Assembly: GCA_037501455.1 (NCBI GenBank)
Contig: CM074863.1
Location: 12,768,001-12,832,000 of the forward strand
Source: Lantana camara
Taxonomy: Eukaryota > Streptophyta > Magnoliopsida > Lamiales > Verbenaceae
Direction: 5' to 3'
DNA: 64,000 nt
Positions 11,293 to 21,499 of the stretch are shown piece after piece (positions within the stretch are counted from its first letter, which is position 1; each line of letters opens with the position of its first letter). A program made the position numbers and the translations under genes. Below the pieces are notes generated by a model. It ran no database searches. It saw nothing but the letters and a program-made list of their open reading frames with translations, and had not been told where the DNA came from.

Positions 11293-13126
11293 CCTGCTCC
11301 ATCTCCTATTACTACCGTTAGATCTTTGACATGTGGCAAAAGAAGAGGTTCATTTAACTAACGTTATCTCATGTTTTCTCTCACTACTTAAATTCTCTCT
11401 TTTTAAAACATCCACAAAAAAAATTAAAAAAATACAGATTTATTCTTTCTTGTTTCACAAAAATCACAGAAGACAGAACACATAAATCTTCTCAAAGCCA
11501 CGAAGATAGAAATTATTTTTCCTAACCTCACAAAACTCAAGAACCCAATAAATCCTTTTATTAACCTCTTCTTCCCTTACGTTGCAGAACTCACGAACAG
11601 AATCAGTCTTTTTCTTAATCTCAGAAACTCACGCACCATTCACAATTCTTTCTGTAAACACACATTGGAAAAAACAGAATTCGTCTTCCTCGGAAAGTCC
11701 TCTTCCCAATTAAAAATGGATTCTAAATCTTTTCAAAAATGGATACTTAAGGAGGTAATTAATTAAAAGAAAAAATAAAAAAATCCCTATACAACTATAA
11801 ATTAGAAAACAGACGGACAAATTGAGAACTAATAGCAGAGAAACTAATAGCCGAGAAAATTAGAACACCACAAAGATAATAGCGGAGAAAATTAAGAAAA
11901 AAATAATACATGAGTAGTTTTTGCATCTCAATTATATGATAGAGATGCGGGGGATCGAACCCCGTGCCTCTCGCTTGTAAAGTGAGCGCTCTACCGTTTG
12001 AGCTACATCTCTTTATTATTTAAAGAATATGTAACAAACAAATGGAAAAAACATTTAAGTAACACAACCATTTCAAGCAAGGTACTAGATCAAACAAACT
12101 TCAAATGATTACAAAGGAAAGAATTCCACATCACAGACTATGTAGCTTTAACAATAAAGACAAAAGATCACCCAAGAATGAGTATTCGAGTGCACCATTA
12201 TTCAATAATGCATTAATAATCAGGAGAAAAATATTGAACTGCTTATAATCGACTTGTGCTGTTTGCAAGAAATTTAGAGACATATTTAGTTATTTAAGTT
12301 CTTTCCAAAGTGCAACCCTGACCTAATATTTGGAGTTAGAGCTTGCAAAATGCACATAGCTATATCCACAATTTATATATGAATTGTAAAACTCTTTCTA
12401 GTGCAAGAAAACTGGTTTTTATTTGGTATTTCAATTAAATCGACCATTCCGTTCTTTGTGTCCTAAATAGCAAGCTTAAGGAGCAATCATTTTCTATGGT
12501 ATTCTGTTTGGCAAAATGACAAACACTTAGAGCTCATGTTCTAAAACTTAGTATTATCTAGAAAACCATGAAATGCAATGGGACCCAATATTACAAACTA
12601 GAAAGGTAACGAACAAGTAACAACAATAATTTCTATAACTAAAAAGCTATGGCCAGTATATTCTCACCCACAAAACAAGAATTGAAATCAGGTAAAAAAG
12701 AAAAGAAATCAGAAGGAAAATAGAAAAAGGGGCATAAGTTGCCCTCCAATGCTTCATTAAACGAAAAACAAAAGGATTTCGGAAAAAACGAAATCTCTAC
12801 CTCAAAGCCGTAAATAGATGGCGACGCCAGCTAGGGATTGAATTTGGAAACGGAGATGTATTATACATTTATATAATTGCTCCTCCGTTGGGGCTTACGG
12901 TCGAGGAGGCGGATCGGACTGAGCCTGAGATAAGTGAGTAGATTTCTGTCTCAGAGTTATTGTGAGATTAGAGACGCCGTCCGTGAGTTTTCTGGCTTAG
13001 AGATGAAGATTGAACTTGTGGATGAGTTAAGAGAGAGAAGATAGACATAACGTTCTGTTTTAAGCCGTGTATGTTTCTTTTGCCACATGGCAAAGATCTA
13101 ACGGTAGTAACAGGAGATGGAGCAGG
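11293..13126. mobile_element. 1.8-kb terminal-inverted-repeat element carrying a tRNA-like gene
   Basis: The left end CCTGCTCCATCTCCTATTAC...GATCTTTGACATGTGGCAAAAG (11293-11343) is the near-exact inverse of the right end CTTTTGCCACATGGCAAAGATC...GGAGATGGAGCAGG (about 13076-13126), giving about 50-bp TIRs. No transposase-like frame is visible, so it is non-autonomous. The interior includes the tRNA-Ala-like sequence at 11941-12012. Target-site duplications could not be settled because one flank is inverted. Confidence 0.65.
11941..12012 (-). tRNA. tRNA-Ala-derived gene with anticodon UAC (Val-type), possibly a pseudogene
   Basis: The 72-nt minus-strand sequence folds as a full cloverleaf: acceptor AGAGATG/CATCTCT, D arm GCTC...GAGC, anticodon arm CTCAC-TTTACAA-GCGAG, T arm CGGGG-TTCGATC-CCCCG. 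No intron is present. Outside the changed sites it resembles plant tRNA-Ala as I know it. The anticodon is TAC instead of an Ala anticodon, and one anticodon-stem pair is A-C. The third acceptor pair is A-U, so the G3:U70 signal for alanyl-tRNA synthetase is gone. A T-rich stretch follows on the minus strand. Confidence 0.7.
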
Positions 13127-13197
13127 ATCTTTTATTTATATTTTACTACTAAATGAATTAATCAGAATTTTTGAGATCCCCCGCTATAGGAAAATTC

Positions 13198-13242
13198 TTG
13201 GTTGAGCCGGGTGTGAGCCCCGAGTCCTACACCCGGCTCTAA
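13198..13242. repeat. Short palindrome GAGCCGGGTGT...ACACCCGGCTC
   Basis: GAGCCGGGTGT at about 13203 and ACACCCGGCTC at about 13230 form an 11-bp inverted repeat. A partial third copy (GAGAGCCAGGTGTAGGG) follows at about 13274 after a poly(T) run. It sits at the right end of the rearranged block in the right duplicated segment and may be a small foldback insertion. Confidence 0.5.
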
Positions 13243-13570
13243 TAGATGAATAAAAATTTTTTTTTTTTTTTATGAGAGCCAGGTGTAGGGATATTATATA
13301 ATTCTTGCCCAAAAATCATGATTTAAACAATCATATATTATTTTTAAACAGAAATAATATAAGTGGTTAATGGTATTATTCTCCGATGTAAGGTTTTGGG
13401 TTCGAATTTCGTTTGGGTGTGCGTGTATTAAAAAATAAATAAATACAATCATGTATTATTTTTCCTAAAAATCAATTAAAATGCGTTAATTTAAATTTTA
13501 AAAAGAGAACATTAGCAAAAACTAACATATCTCTTTAAATAAAGAAAGATATGTAAATAAATATTTTTAC

Positions 13571-13575
<5 letters not shown>

Positions 13576-13617
<42 letters not shown>
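13576..13617. repeat. AAT trinucleotide microsatellite
   Basis: About 14 AAT units, expanded relative to the shorter AAT run at 7514-7535 in the left duplicated copy. Confidence 0.85.
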
Positions 13618-13941
13618 TATTATTATAAAATGTCGGATTTGTTTTCTTTGGTCAGTTAAAATGTCGGATTTGAATATCTAAAGGACCAAACTGTTTAATT
13701 TCATATTTAATCCGCTTATCTGATATGATTCATCGATTTTTTTTTATCAATCGAATATATCAAAATTTGAATTGAATACGAATTATATTCGGATTAAAAT
13801 TCAACTTGTTGACAGCCCTAGCGATCCTTTTATTACTACATTAATAATTTAATTTTGCTCAAAACCTGGCTTTCGGTTGGTTTATGATGGATACAAACAA
13901 ATCTGGAAATATGCATGCATGCGATGCAAACGTATAATAGT

Positions 13942-15110
13942 ATCGACACTAAAATTGTACCTAACCTAGTGTAACCATACGTTACACTGTTAATAATTAG
14001 CTAGTTTGTGAAATATTTAAAATAAAATTTTACTATAGGCACCATAAATTCTCGGTTACAGGCAATTTTGTCAAAACTCCATGGAAAAACAACTCTTATT
14101 GTCCTATTATAAATGTACATACCCTAATTTAATTAGGACATACATCTCGGCTTAACATATCTGATCCTATATATATTTTCAATTTTTAACACATTTCATT
14201 TTCACATTTAGTTCTAAAGTATCTTTAAATCAATGACCAAACATATAATAGACCTACACGTTTCGACTTAACATAAGACATCACCTAATATAATATGCAT
14301 CATCATTAACAACATAAGAAAATAATCTTAATACGTGTTGCTGATCATAGCATCAGTTTTCATATATATTATTACTTACCACTTCTTCATGACTACCATA
14401 CTATTTCCTTAATGCCATTTTGTAACAAAAATTCAATAAATTGAGCTGGAAAACTCCCCTTATAATTTAAGGTCTATCAATCTAATTATCAGTCTAATTC
14501 CGGCCCCACCATTTCAACCTCCAACTCAAATGATCAAACTACTAAAAACTCAAAGTAGGTAACGAAAAGAACTTTGTTTGGAGAAAGAATATTACAAGCT
14601 AGACTATTTGCTTTACATCCTCTTGTTAAAATTCCGAACCTCAAGGGGTTCTTCCGCCCATCTCATCTTCGGGCTACTAATACATATAAAATCAAAAACC
14701 CCTAAGCAAGATTTGTTTATGGTGCTTAATTAATTTATGTTATATATACGTAAGTAAGGTGGATATCTGAACTATATATTAAGAGTAGCATTTGATATCA
14801 CTGATTTGAATTACCAGCCAACTAACATGATAAGTTTTGTTAAAAATATAAGTAAAAATATAGTTTCTTTCTCATGAAACTTACCCCACATTGGCTTCAT
14901 ATAATATAACATATAATAGACCTCAAAAAGGAGTATACCCTAATCGTACAAACCAACAACCGTCCAATGGGGCTGACGCACGACAGGGTATTCGAATGCT
15001 CGTGACCCCAACTCCAGCAAAACGCAACCCTCTTGACTCTGAAATCATGGCTCCTCCACCATGTATGTATTTATTTCTTGCAACACAGAGATATATATGG
15101 GGCATCAAAC
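13942..15110. other. AT-rich intergenic stretch
   Basis: No coding exon, RNA gene or element ends could be recognised. The frames at 14891-15160 and 14923-15108 overlap on opposite strands and lack family features. Confidence 0.5.
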
Positions 15111-15111
15111 G

Positions 15112-15400
15112 AGCCCAGGAGTTCCCCCAAACACTTCAGTGGAGGCAGTTAATTAAGTAACACTGAACCCTCAGAAGTGTTTGCAGGGAACTCTAGGGTA
15201 CATCTGAAATGAAGCAATACTTGCATATTTACTGCTTCAAATTGAAATCCTCTATTTATAGTGCGTCTTCTCTTCTGGCTTTATGTTGTTTCTTCCTCTC
15301 ACATACTTTAGGGCAAACTTCATGGCAAGTAGAATCTTTTGGGGGCAGAATGAACCTAGACTAGATATTTGGAAAGATGGGTTGAGTAGAGAATCATATC
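15112..15400 (-). promoter_or_regulatory. Duplicated promoter-like block, copy 1
   Basis: On the minus strand this has a TATA box (CTATAAATAGAGG, about 15251-15263), then a conserved CATTTCAGATGTACCCTAGAG segment and GGAACTCC. It matches 17816-18075 collinearly: GAGTTCCCCCAAACACTTCAG, TTGCAGGGAACTCTAGGG, CTATTTATAG and ATGAACCTAGACTAGAT occur in both. The upstream part also resembles 31140-31300 just above the kinase locus. A short frame after the TATA box is conserved between copies but is closed by TAA here. Confidence 0.55.
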
Positions 15401-15559
15401 CATGTGGTCATCTGTGCCCTTCCGGTTTCTTACAGCATTCTTTTTGGCCCTTCACTTTCATCTTTGCTGATTCATGGCTTCTCTTGATGACGGGTAGGGT
15501 TATTGTTTCATTTGTGTTAGCTATAAGCATTCATCTCAGCTGCTAGTTAAAACTAAACA

Positions 15560-16577
15560 AAGAAGGAATAAAAAGAAAGCGCATAAATTCAACTAATTTA
15601 TCTGCTTTAGTTAATTATTAATTTAATTAAATATTAGAAAATAACAAATAGTAAATAAACAATAAGAAGAACTAGAATAAATATGGAGACTTTTCTCCTC
15701 ATCTTCCGTTTGTGAAGGACGGACTAGATCTGTGATTTTCGGAGATGGCATGGGTTGTGAAAATATGTAAATAGATAGAAAATCATGCATGGTAAAAATT
15801 AACTGTAAGTTTTTCAATTTGCCTTCTAGAAATTTGAGCCCTATTTTCTACATTAAAAACGTTACTGTTATGACCTATGCATAATTGATATTTTGACCGT
15901 AGTTTAAATACTTTGCTAATATTTATTCAAACAGTGTTTTTCTGCCCTTGTTTCATTGCTTCCGTCTATAAATGGTCAAAAACCACCCCAAATGGCATAG
16001 CATGTAAGTAAAGATTTGCTGAAGTCTTGAACACTTGAAAGTGTTCTTGCATGTGGTTTCAGGTGAGACGATAGAAACCTGTTGAGGAACTGCATGCATC
16101 TGGACGCGATTGTGGGAGATGTGGAGGGTTAGGAATCTCGATGAAAAGTGTGAGAAGACACGTCATATGTGGTATATACTCCTGCCTTTCTTTTTTAATA
16201 AAAAAATAAGATATTGTTGAGAACCCGCCTCGTATTAAAAGAAACAAAATAAACAAGTGAACTGAATAATTTAACTAGGAAAACTACTTTAATTTCCTTG
16301 TATCAAAAACTTCCAGAGTTGTTTTATTTTTTTGGTTTTGAAAATTTTAAGTTGAGGAGATAGAGTTAAAGGTAGAAAATATCGTCAGGTTTAACGAATA
16401 ATTATAAAAGATTCTACTTGAATTATCCAAGGGTTCTTATTCTCGTAGTGAGTGAATAGTTCACAAAAAACAGATTTTATTTAATTCTTAAGAGTTTATG
16501 AGTTCAAAATTTCCCGGTAGGTGAGCGGCGCCTCTAGAATTAGTAGACAATGTGGTAAAAAAAATTGAGTCCTAACA
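15560..16577. other. Intergenic stretch without recognisable features
   Basis: AT-rich sequence; no exon, RNA gene or element boundary was recognised on either strand. Confidence 0.5.
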
Positions 16578-16586
16578 AAAAATATA

Positions 16587-16860
16587 CGGGGAATTCCCGA
16601 AAACTCCCCAAATGATAAGTCCAATTCCTTTTAGCTCCCCATTTTCAAAAATGATGTATTAAAATTCAAGAATCGCGTATCTAAAACCCCAAATGATGTA
16701 TTTGAAGTACAAGAAAAAAATCATGTATCTAAATCCCAGAATCGCGTATCTAAATCCCATAATTGCGTATCTAAATCCCAAAATCGTGTATCTAAAATCC
16801 CAAATGATGTATTTGAAAATGGGGAGCTAAAAGGAAGTTTTCAAACCCACGGGGAGTTTT
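16587..16860. mobile_element. Mutator-type foldback MITE with internal TATCTAAATCCC repeats
   Basis: Perfect 9-bp target-site duplications AAAAATATA lie at 16578-16586 and 16861-16869. The arms AAAACTCCCC...CTTTTAGCTCCCCATTTTC (left) and GAAAATGGGGAGCTAAAAG...GGGGAGTTTT (right) are inverted copies of about 57 bp. The centre holds at least four tandem units of about 19-20 bp around the phrase CGTATCTAAATCCC (16674-16795). There is no coding capacity. The long arms and 9-bp TSD fit a Mutator-like non-autonomous element. Confidence 0.75.
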
Positions 16861-16869
16861 AAAAATATA

Positions 16870-17770
16870 TTAATTTAAAAAATGAAGTACTTCCTTTAAA
16901 GTATTTATTCTACAATAGTCCTCTAGGATTTTTTATATTTTAGAACAATATTATAAATTTACCATTACTAATTGTACTAAAAGTGTTGCGGAAAGGATTT
17001 CAAAATCGATCACTTTCCAATTACACTTTTTTGAATCATTTAGAACTTGTGGTTTTTTTTTATCAAATATTTTTTCATCTCTAATAATATCTTTCTTTTT
17101 GTTAGCTCTAACAATATCTTTTGAAATTGAAGAAAATTAAAAAATATATTTTTTAGAGTATTTTAATATCTAAGTCATCATTAAATAAATTTTTATTTTT
17201 ACTTCTGCACTATGAATTTTTTAAACTTTTTAAGCACTACTTTAAGATTTACAGGTCAATATATATATTTTCTTGTTTTATGTAGGATCAAAAAATATAT
17301 TATTAAAATCCAAAATTTAAAAACATATAAAAAATATATATTTATATAATTAACTTTTTTAATGGGGTCAAGTGACCCTATATTGCATAATATAGAGTCA
17401 CCCTTGGATAGGTGGGGCGTAATTGCGTTCATAGTATGTGATCGTGATCATGATTGTGCTCGAATCGGGTTGAACTAATGTGGATGCAGGATGACTCGAT
17501 CATGAATATTCAAATTTATATTTATGTGGAAATTCTAAACTGTAATTTAATCAAGATGGATACACGTGAGTTATTTATGAGTGTCATGTATTACCTCATT
17601 TTGTGTTTAAATTATATTATTAAAAATTAACATTTATAATTTATGCATCTAGTATATCAGTTATTCCTGTGGTGTATAGCATATTTTGTATGTTTGGAGG
17701 AAAATATATATAATATATTTTTAATAATTTAATAGAAAAAAATGTTGGTAATAATTATATAAATTATTTG
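16870..17770. other. AT-rich intergenic stretch with one short palindrome
   Basis: No gene seen. GGGTCAAGTGACCC and GGGTGACTC-type sequences around 17365-17405 form a small imperfect inverted repeat centred on a TATATTGCATAATATA core. Confidence 0.45.
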
Positions 17771-17815
17771 AAAAATAGAAGTGGAAGCCTAGTTGCTCCC
17801 GCATGGGTATCAGAC

Positions 17816-18075
17816 AAGCCCGGGAGTTCCCCCAAACACTTCAGGGCGAGCCAGTTAAGCAACACAGAAGTCTCAGAAGTATTTGCAGGGAACTCTAGGG
17901 GATATCTGAAATGTTATAAATTAGTATACTACTTTACCTCTTGCTCTGTAAATTAAATGCCACTATTTATAGTTTTCTTCTCCCCTCACATGCTTTCATA
18001 GAATCTTGGGGCCTGAATGAACCTAGACTAGATTGTTGGATACATGAAAAGGTTGAGGGAATCACATCCACTCAC
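17816..18075 (-). promoter_or_regulatory. Duplicated promoter-like block, copy 2
   Basis: Collinear with 15112-15400 and on the minus strand. It has a TATA box (ACTATAAATAGTGG, about 17960-17973) and the conserved AGTTCCCTGCAAATACTTC segment. The frame after the TATA box reads LEFPANTSETSVLLNWL and stays open to about 17770, whereas copy 1 has a stop. No product is recognised. It lies just downstream of the kinase pseudogene stop at 18293, so it may be the leftover 5' end of a further tandem paralogue. Confidence 0.5.
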
Positions 18076-18292
18076 TAAATTGCAGATATTAATTAGTCAG
18101 ATTATATTTCCCTCTGCAAACTGTCTGCATGTCGAGTTTCTTGAAAGAATCACTACATATAGTTTTGGCTTCTTATATAGTTTGACAAAGCTCTGCAAAG
18201 ATATCAGTTACTTTGCTCGTCTCTTTCATATCAATTTATAAGCCGCTCATACAGCTTTTAACCTTTGCTTTTAGATTTCAGTTTCTGGGGCT

Positions 18293-18797
18293 TCATTTGT
18301 GCTGCTTTTCCAGAGCAGCTAAGACCTCTGTCATAGATGGCCTTTGTTTTGGGCTTGTACTTAAACACTGCAAAGCAATTGCGGCAAGCGTACGTGCTCC
18401 TTCCTTGGAGTATCGGTTCCTCAATTTGGGGTCCATTATCCTAAACAACACTCTCTTACTGAACAAATGTGGTCTCGCCCATTCCACAAGGTTTCGCTCA
18501 CTACGGATCTTTTGTTGGTCGGAATCATGAAGCCCGGATAATAATTGTAGCAAAACAACCCCAAAGCAATACACGTCGCTTTTAGCTGTCATCTCACCTG
18601 CCAAATAAGCTGGGATTTAATAATGTTCTTGTAAAAGAGTATCTTAATTTGTAGTATAATTAACCTTTAACTAAATATTCAGGTGACCCATGATGAAGAC
18701 GCAGTAGACCAGGATGTGGAGTATCCCCTCTAGCATGCAACGCTGCTAGTACATCATCAGGCTCATCCGAGAAGACCTCTAGCTTGGCATTGAAATC
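18293..18797 (-). pseudogene. Receptor-like cytoplasmic kinase pseudogene, 3' part (exons 5-6)
   Basis: Exon 5 is 18797-18665 and exon 6 is 18597-18293. They continue the frame from exon 4 at 29179, on the far side of a 10.25-kb retrotransposon. Exon 5 begins DFNAKLEVFSDEPDD where an active kinase has the DFG motif, so the magnesium-binding Asp is lost. GSPEYLV stands in for the APE segment. Exon 6 encodes subdomains IX-XI: KSDVYCFGVVLLQLLSG, RNLVEWARPHLF, RIMDPKLRNRY and RPSMTEVLAALE, ending at HK-stop. Only about 35 nt of original intron remain between the retrotransposon and the exon 5 acceptor, so splicing may be impaired. The family is RLCK VII (PBS1-like). Confidence 0.8.
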
Positions 18798-18832
18798 CTG
18801 CATTCAAGAGCATGACTTTGAATTGTCTCTAT

Positions 18833-19024
18833 TGTTGAAGATCCTGTATAAACGCCATAGTTGACCTTCCTTATGTTTTCCCTAATTGATTATAGCCTGA
18901 TTTATAGGGATTCTTTGTCTATGTCGTGAGGTATATATAGGACTTCTCTTTGAGCAATGTGAAGACAATAAGATTCCCAACAATGAATAAAGTTAATATC
19001 TTTTCCGAATACCATGTTTCAACA
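18833..19024 (+). repeat. Copia 5' LTR
   Basis: 192-bp direct repeat with TG...CA ends, preceded by TSD TCTAT and followed at once by a 12-nt tRNA-iMet-type primer binding site. It carries TATATATAGG near 18931 as a likely TATA box and an AATAAA at about 18984. Confidence 0.95.
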
Positions 19025-19062
19025 TGGTATCAGAGCAGCGTTGAAATCCTAGGAACTCAGAA

Positions 19063-20616
19063 TTGATATCATCATCGTCCCTTACCTATTCTCAAACCCA
19101 ATCAGCCAAAACCAAGATGTCGATCCCAACCAAAGAAAATCAGGAACCCATACCTCCAATTACTCAACCAAGCGGAACGATCCCGGATAATCTGTCGATT
19201 GGGATCCGGAACGGTCTGTTAGAAAAAGAAATGAAGTCATCGATTGAAACCGCATATGCCACGCTTCAGAGAGAAGCTGCCCATCTGCACAGTTTGAAAG
19301 CAACAACCAACGATAGAGACGGACCTGAGATTGGGTCTAGATTGACTGCAAAAAAAGAGAAAGGGAGTCGGAACGGCGTGCGCTCAGAAGGCTCCGTACG
19401 CCATGAAGGCGTCGGCCGCCGATCATCACCGCGCGAGGACCGGTTGATGCTCGTGTGTGGCCACCGGAAAACGAACACAGACACCAGAGCAAAGGGGGGC
19501 AATGGGTGTGAGAACCTCGCCACTACCGACGGTGTAACGGGAGGAACAAGGAGAATCGCTGCCGGCGTCATCGAAGGAGACGCCGGGGCAGCGGTATCAA
19601 CAACGGCGGTGGTCGGCCCGACAAATCCCGCCAGCAGCTCTGGCAAAAATGGAGAAGTGAGCAGCGGCACACGAGGTATTGGGTTTGGGGGTAATGGCCC
19701 AAACCCTAGGTATTCTTATTTAAGTACCTACAAAATTCTTCAATTGTCCAATAATTCCGAGTATTTACAAAATGGTCCCCAAACTTTAAATGGTTGTGGT
19801 TTCTTCACTCAAATTAAGCACAACAAAATTTCACAGTGGATACTTGATTGCGGGGCTACAGATTCAATGACGTTTGATTTAAATGATATTATTGACCCCG
19901 TAAATCCGGACACTTCCCATATTCAGACAGCCAATGGGGACTTGGTAACAGTTGAAAAAGCGGGCTCAGTTCACATCTCACCAAAATTGCAGCTGAGAAA
20001 TTGTCTCTATGTTCCTTCACTATCCTGCAAATTACTTTCCCTGAGTCATATAACAAAAGAGCCGAATTGCGTGGTTTTAATTTATCCTCGTTTTTGCTTA
20101 ATACAGGACATTCATACGAAGGAGATCATTGGGCGTGGTATTGAGAGAGATGGGTTGTATTTTGTAGATGAATTTGGGAACTCGTCAAAGGCACTGCTCT
20201 CCACCGGGGCAGCAAATACACAGATTTGGCTTTGGCATCTGCGTCTCGGTCACCCCTCTCTTAGGTATTTGAAGGTTTTGTTTCCTGCTTTGTTCAAAAA
20301 TAATCAGACTGTGAACTTGCCTTGTCAGACATGTCTTACTGCTAAAAGCCACAGGGCTTCTTTTAGACCCAATAATACAAGAGTTGATTTTGTGTTTTCA
20401 CTTGTGCATTCGGATGTTTGGGGTCCAGCCCCCGTTTCAAATCAAAATCAGTATCGGTACTTTGTGTCATTTATTGATGATTTTTCTCGCATGACATGGG
20501 TGTACTTTCTTCGTCATAAGTCCGAAGTTTATGAAACGTTTGTGGCATTCTTCAACATGGTGAATACTCAGTATAATCACAAAGTTAAGATACTCCGGTC
20601 TGATAATGGGAAATAA
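19063..20616 (+). CDS. Copia gag-like region, protease and integrase N-terminal part
   Basis: A 517-residue frame. Residues 1-240 are a low-complexity region rich in Arg and Gly, with no zinc knuckle recognised, so the gag may be replaced or degraded. Then come the aspartic protease (WILDCGATDSMTF), the pre-integrase zinc segment (HLRLGHPSLRYL...CQTCLTAKSHR) and the integrase core start (LVHSDVWGPAPVS, FIDDFSRMTWVYFL). The frame closes with TAA directly after the second catalytic Asp segment (RSDNGK), where an integrase normally continues. A 1-nt shift follows near 20640. Confidence 0.85.
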   Translation: MISSSSLTYSQTQSAKTKMSIPTKENQEPIPPITQPSGTIPDNLSIGIRNGLLEKEMKSSIETAYATLQREAAHLHSLKATTNDRDGPEIGSRLTAKKEKGSRNGVRSEGSVRHEGVGRRSSPREDRLMLVCGHRKTNTDTRAKGGNGCENLATTDGVTGGTRRIAAGVIEGDAGAAVSTTAVVGPTNPASSSGKNGEVSSGTRGIGFGGNGPNPRYSYLSTYKILQLSNNSEYLQNGPQTLNGCGFFTQIKHNKISQWILDCGATDSMTFDLNDIIDPVNPDTSHIQTANGDLVTVEKAGSVHISPKLQLRNCLYVPSLSCKLLSLSHITKEPNCVVLIYPRFCLIQDIHTKEIIGRGIERDGLYFVDEFGNSSKALLSTGAANTQIWLWHLRLGHPSLRYLKVLFPALFKNNQTVNLPCQTCLTAKSHRASFRPNNTRVDFVFSLVHSDVWGPAPVSNQNQYRYFVSFIDDFSRMTWVYFLRHKSEVYETFVAFFNMVNTQYNHKVKILRSDNGK

Positions 20617-20639
20617 TTTGTTAATCAAGAAATGCACAG

Positions 20640-21499
20640 TTCTTCAAGGGCAATGGTCTTATCCACCAAACCAGCTGCCCGAACACCCCACAACAAAATG
20701 GGGTCTCTGAAAGAAAAAATCGTACCATACTAGAGATAACCCGAGCCATCCTAACTGAATCCAGGGTCCCAAACCACTTCTGGCCCGAGGCCGTAGCCAC
20801 TGCAACCTACCTAACCAATCGGTTGCCCACTAGAGTCCTTGATCATAAAACACCACTCTCCGTCCTAGAAACACAAACCACCACAGCCCCTCATCTTACC
20901 CTACCACCTCGGATCTTTGGATGTTCAGTGTTCGTACATATCCCGAGGTCTGACAGAACAAAGCTTGATCCATGTGCTGTGAAATGTGTGTTTGTGGGTT
21001 ATGCTCCCCATCAGAAAGGGTATCGATGTTACAGTCCAACCAGCAAGCGTGTCTATGTCACCATGGATTGTGAATTTGTAGAAACTGAGTACTTCTTCCA
21101 CACCCAATCCAGTGATCAGGGGGAGAACAGTGGTGAATCTCTGTACTGGCTAAGTTATCCCGATATCAGCAAAGATCTCAGTACCATTGCTGCATCAACG
21201 CCAACGCCCAATGATCCTCCTCCGGATGATGTCCAAAACGAGGTAACTATCCCGTCGAACCCTCCTCCTGTTATTAACACTGTTCTTGATAACACTATTC
21301 TTGAGAATACCACAAGTTCTGCTGACTCTGTATCTGAGAATGAAACAGTGAGTAACAAGTATACTCTTCCGGAGCGAAGCAATAGAGGGGTGCCTCCCCA
21401 CAGGTACTCCCCCGATCATACTTCCCGTGCTGCCAGATATCCTATGGGAAACATGGTCAGGGGGAGCATGTCAGATACAACAAAAACCTTCCTTACGAA
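20640..21499 (+). CDS. Copia integrase C-terminal part, interrupted by a Gypsy insertion
   Basis: Downstream of the nonsense codon and frameshift the integrase resumes: SCPNTPQQNGVSERKNRTIL contains the catalytic Glu, and ATYLTNRLPTRVLDHKTPL and KCVFVGYAPHQKGYRCYSP follow as in Copia. The region ends in the acidic linker before RT (SENETVSNKYTLPERSNRG). At 21500 the nested Gypsy element begins; coding resumes at 27337 after its TSD. Confidence 0.85.

Larger units (their letters stand above)
11012..13941 (+). repeat. Segmental duplication, right copy
   Basis: Matches 3652-7873 except for an internal block. 11012-11275 pairs with 3652-3920, and about 13290-13941 pairs with 4000-4230 plus 7452-7873. 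In the middle, TTTATATTTTACTACTAAATG at 13135 is the reverse complement of the collinear left-copy piece at about 3928-3956, so this part is inverted. A terminal-inverted-repeat element lies between the two breakpoints. Confidence 0.75.

Noticed and set aside
15283..15546. 87-residue plus-strand frame
   Set aside because: Lies across the duplicated promoter block; the matching block at 17.9-18.1 kb does not keep this frame.
18213..18530. 105-residue plus-strand frame
   Set aside because: Antisense to kinase exon 6; the minus-strand coding is clear.
19266..19670. 134-residue minus-strand frame
   Set aside because: Shadow of the GC-rich gag-like region of the Copia element.
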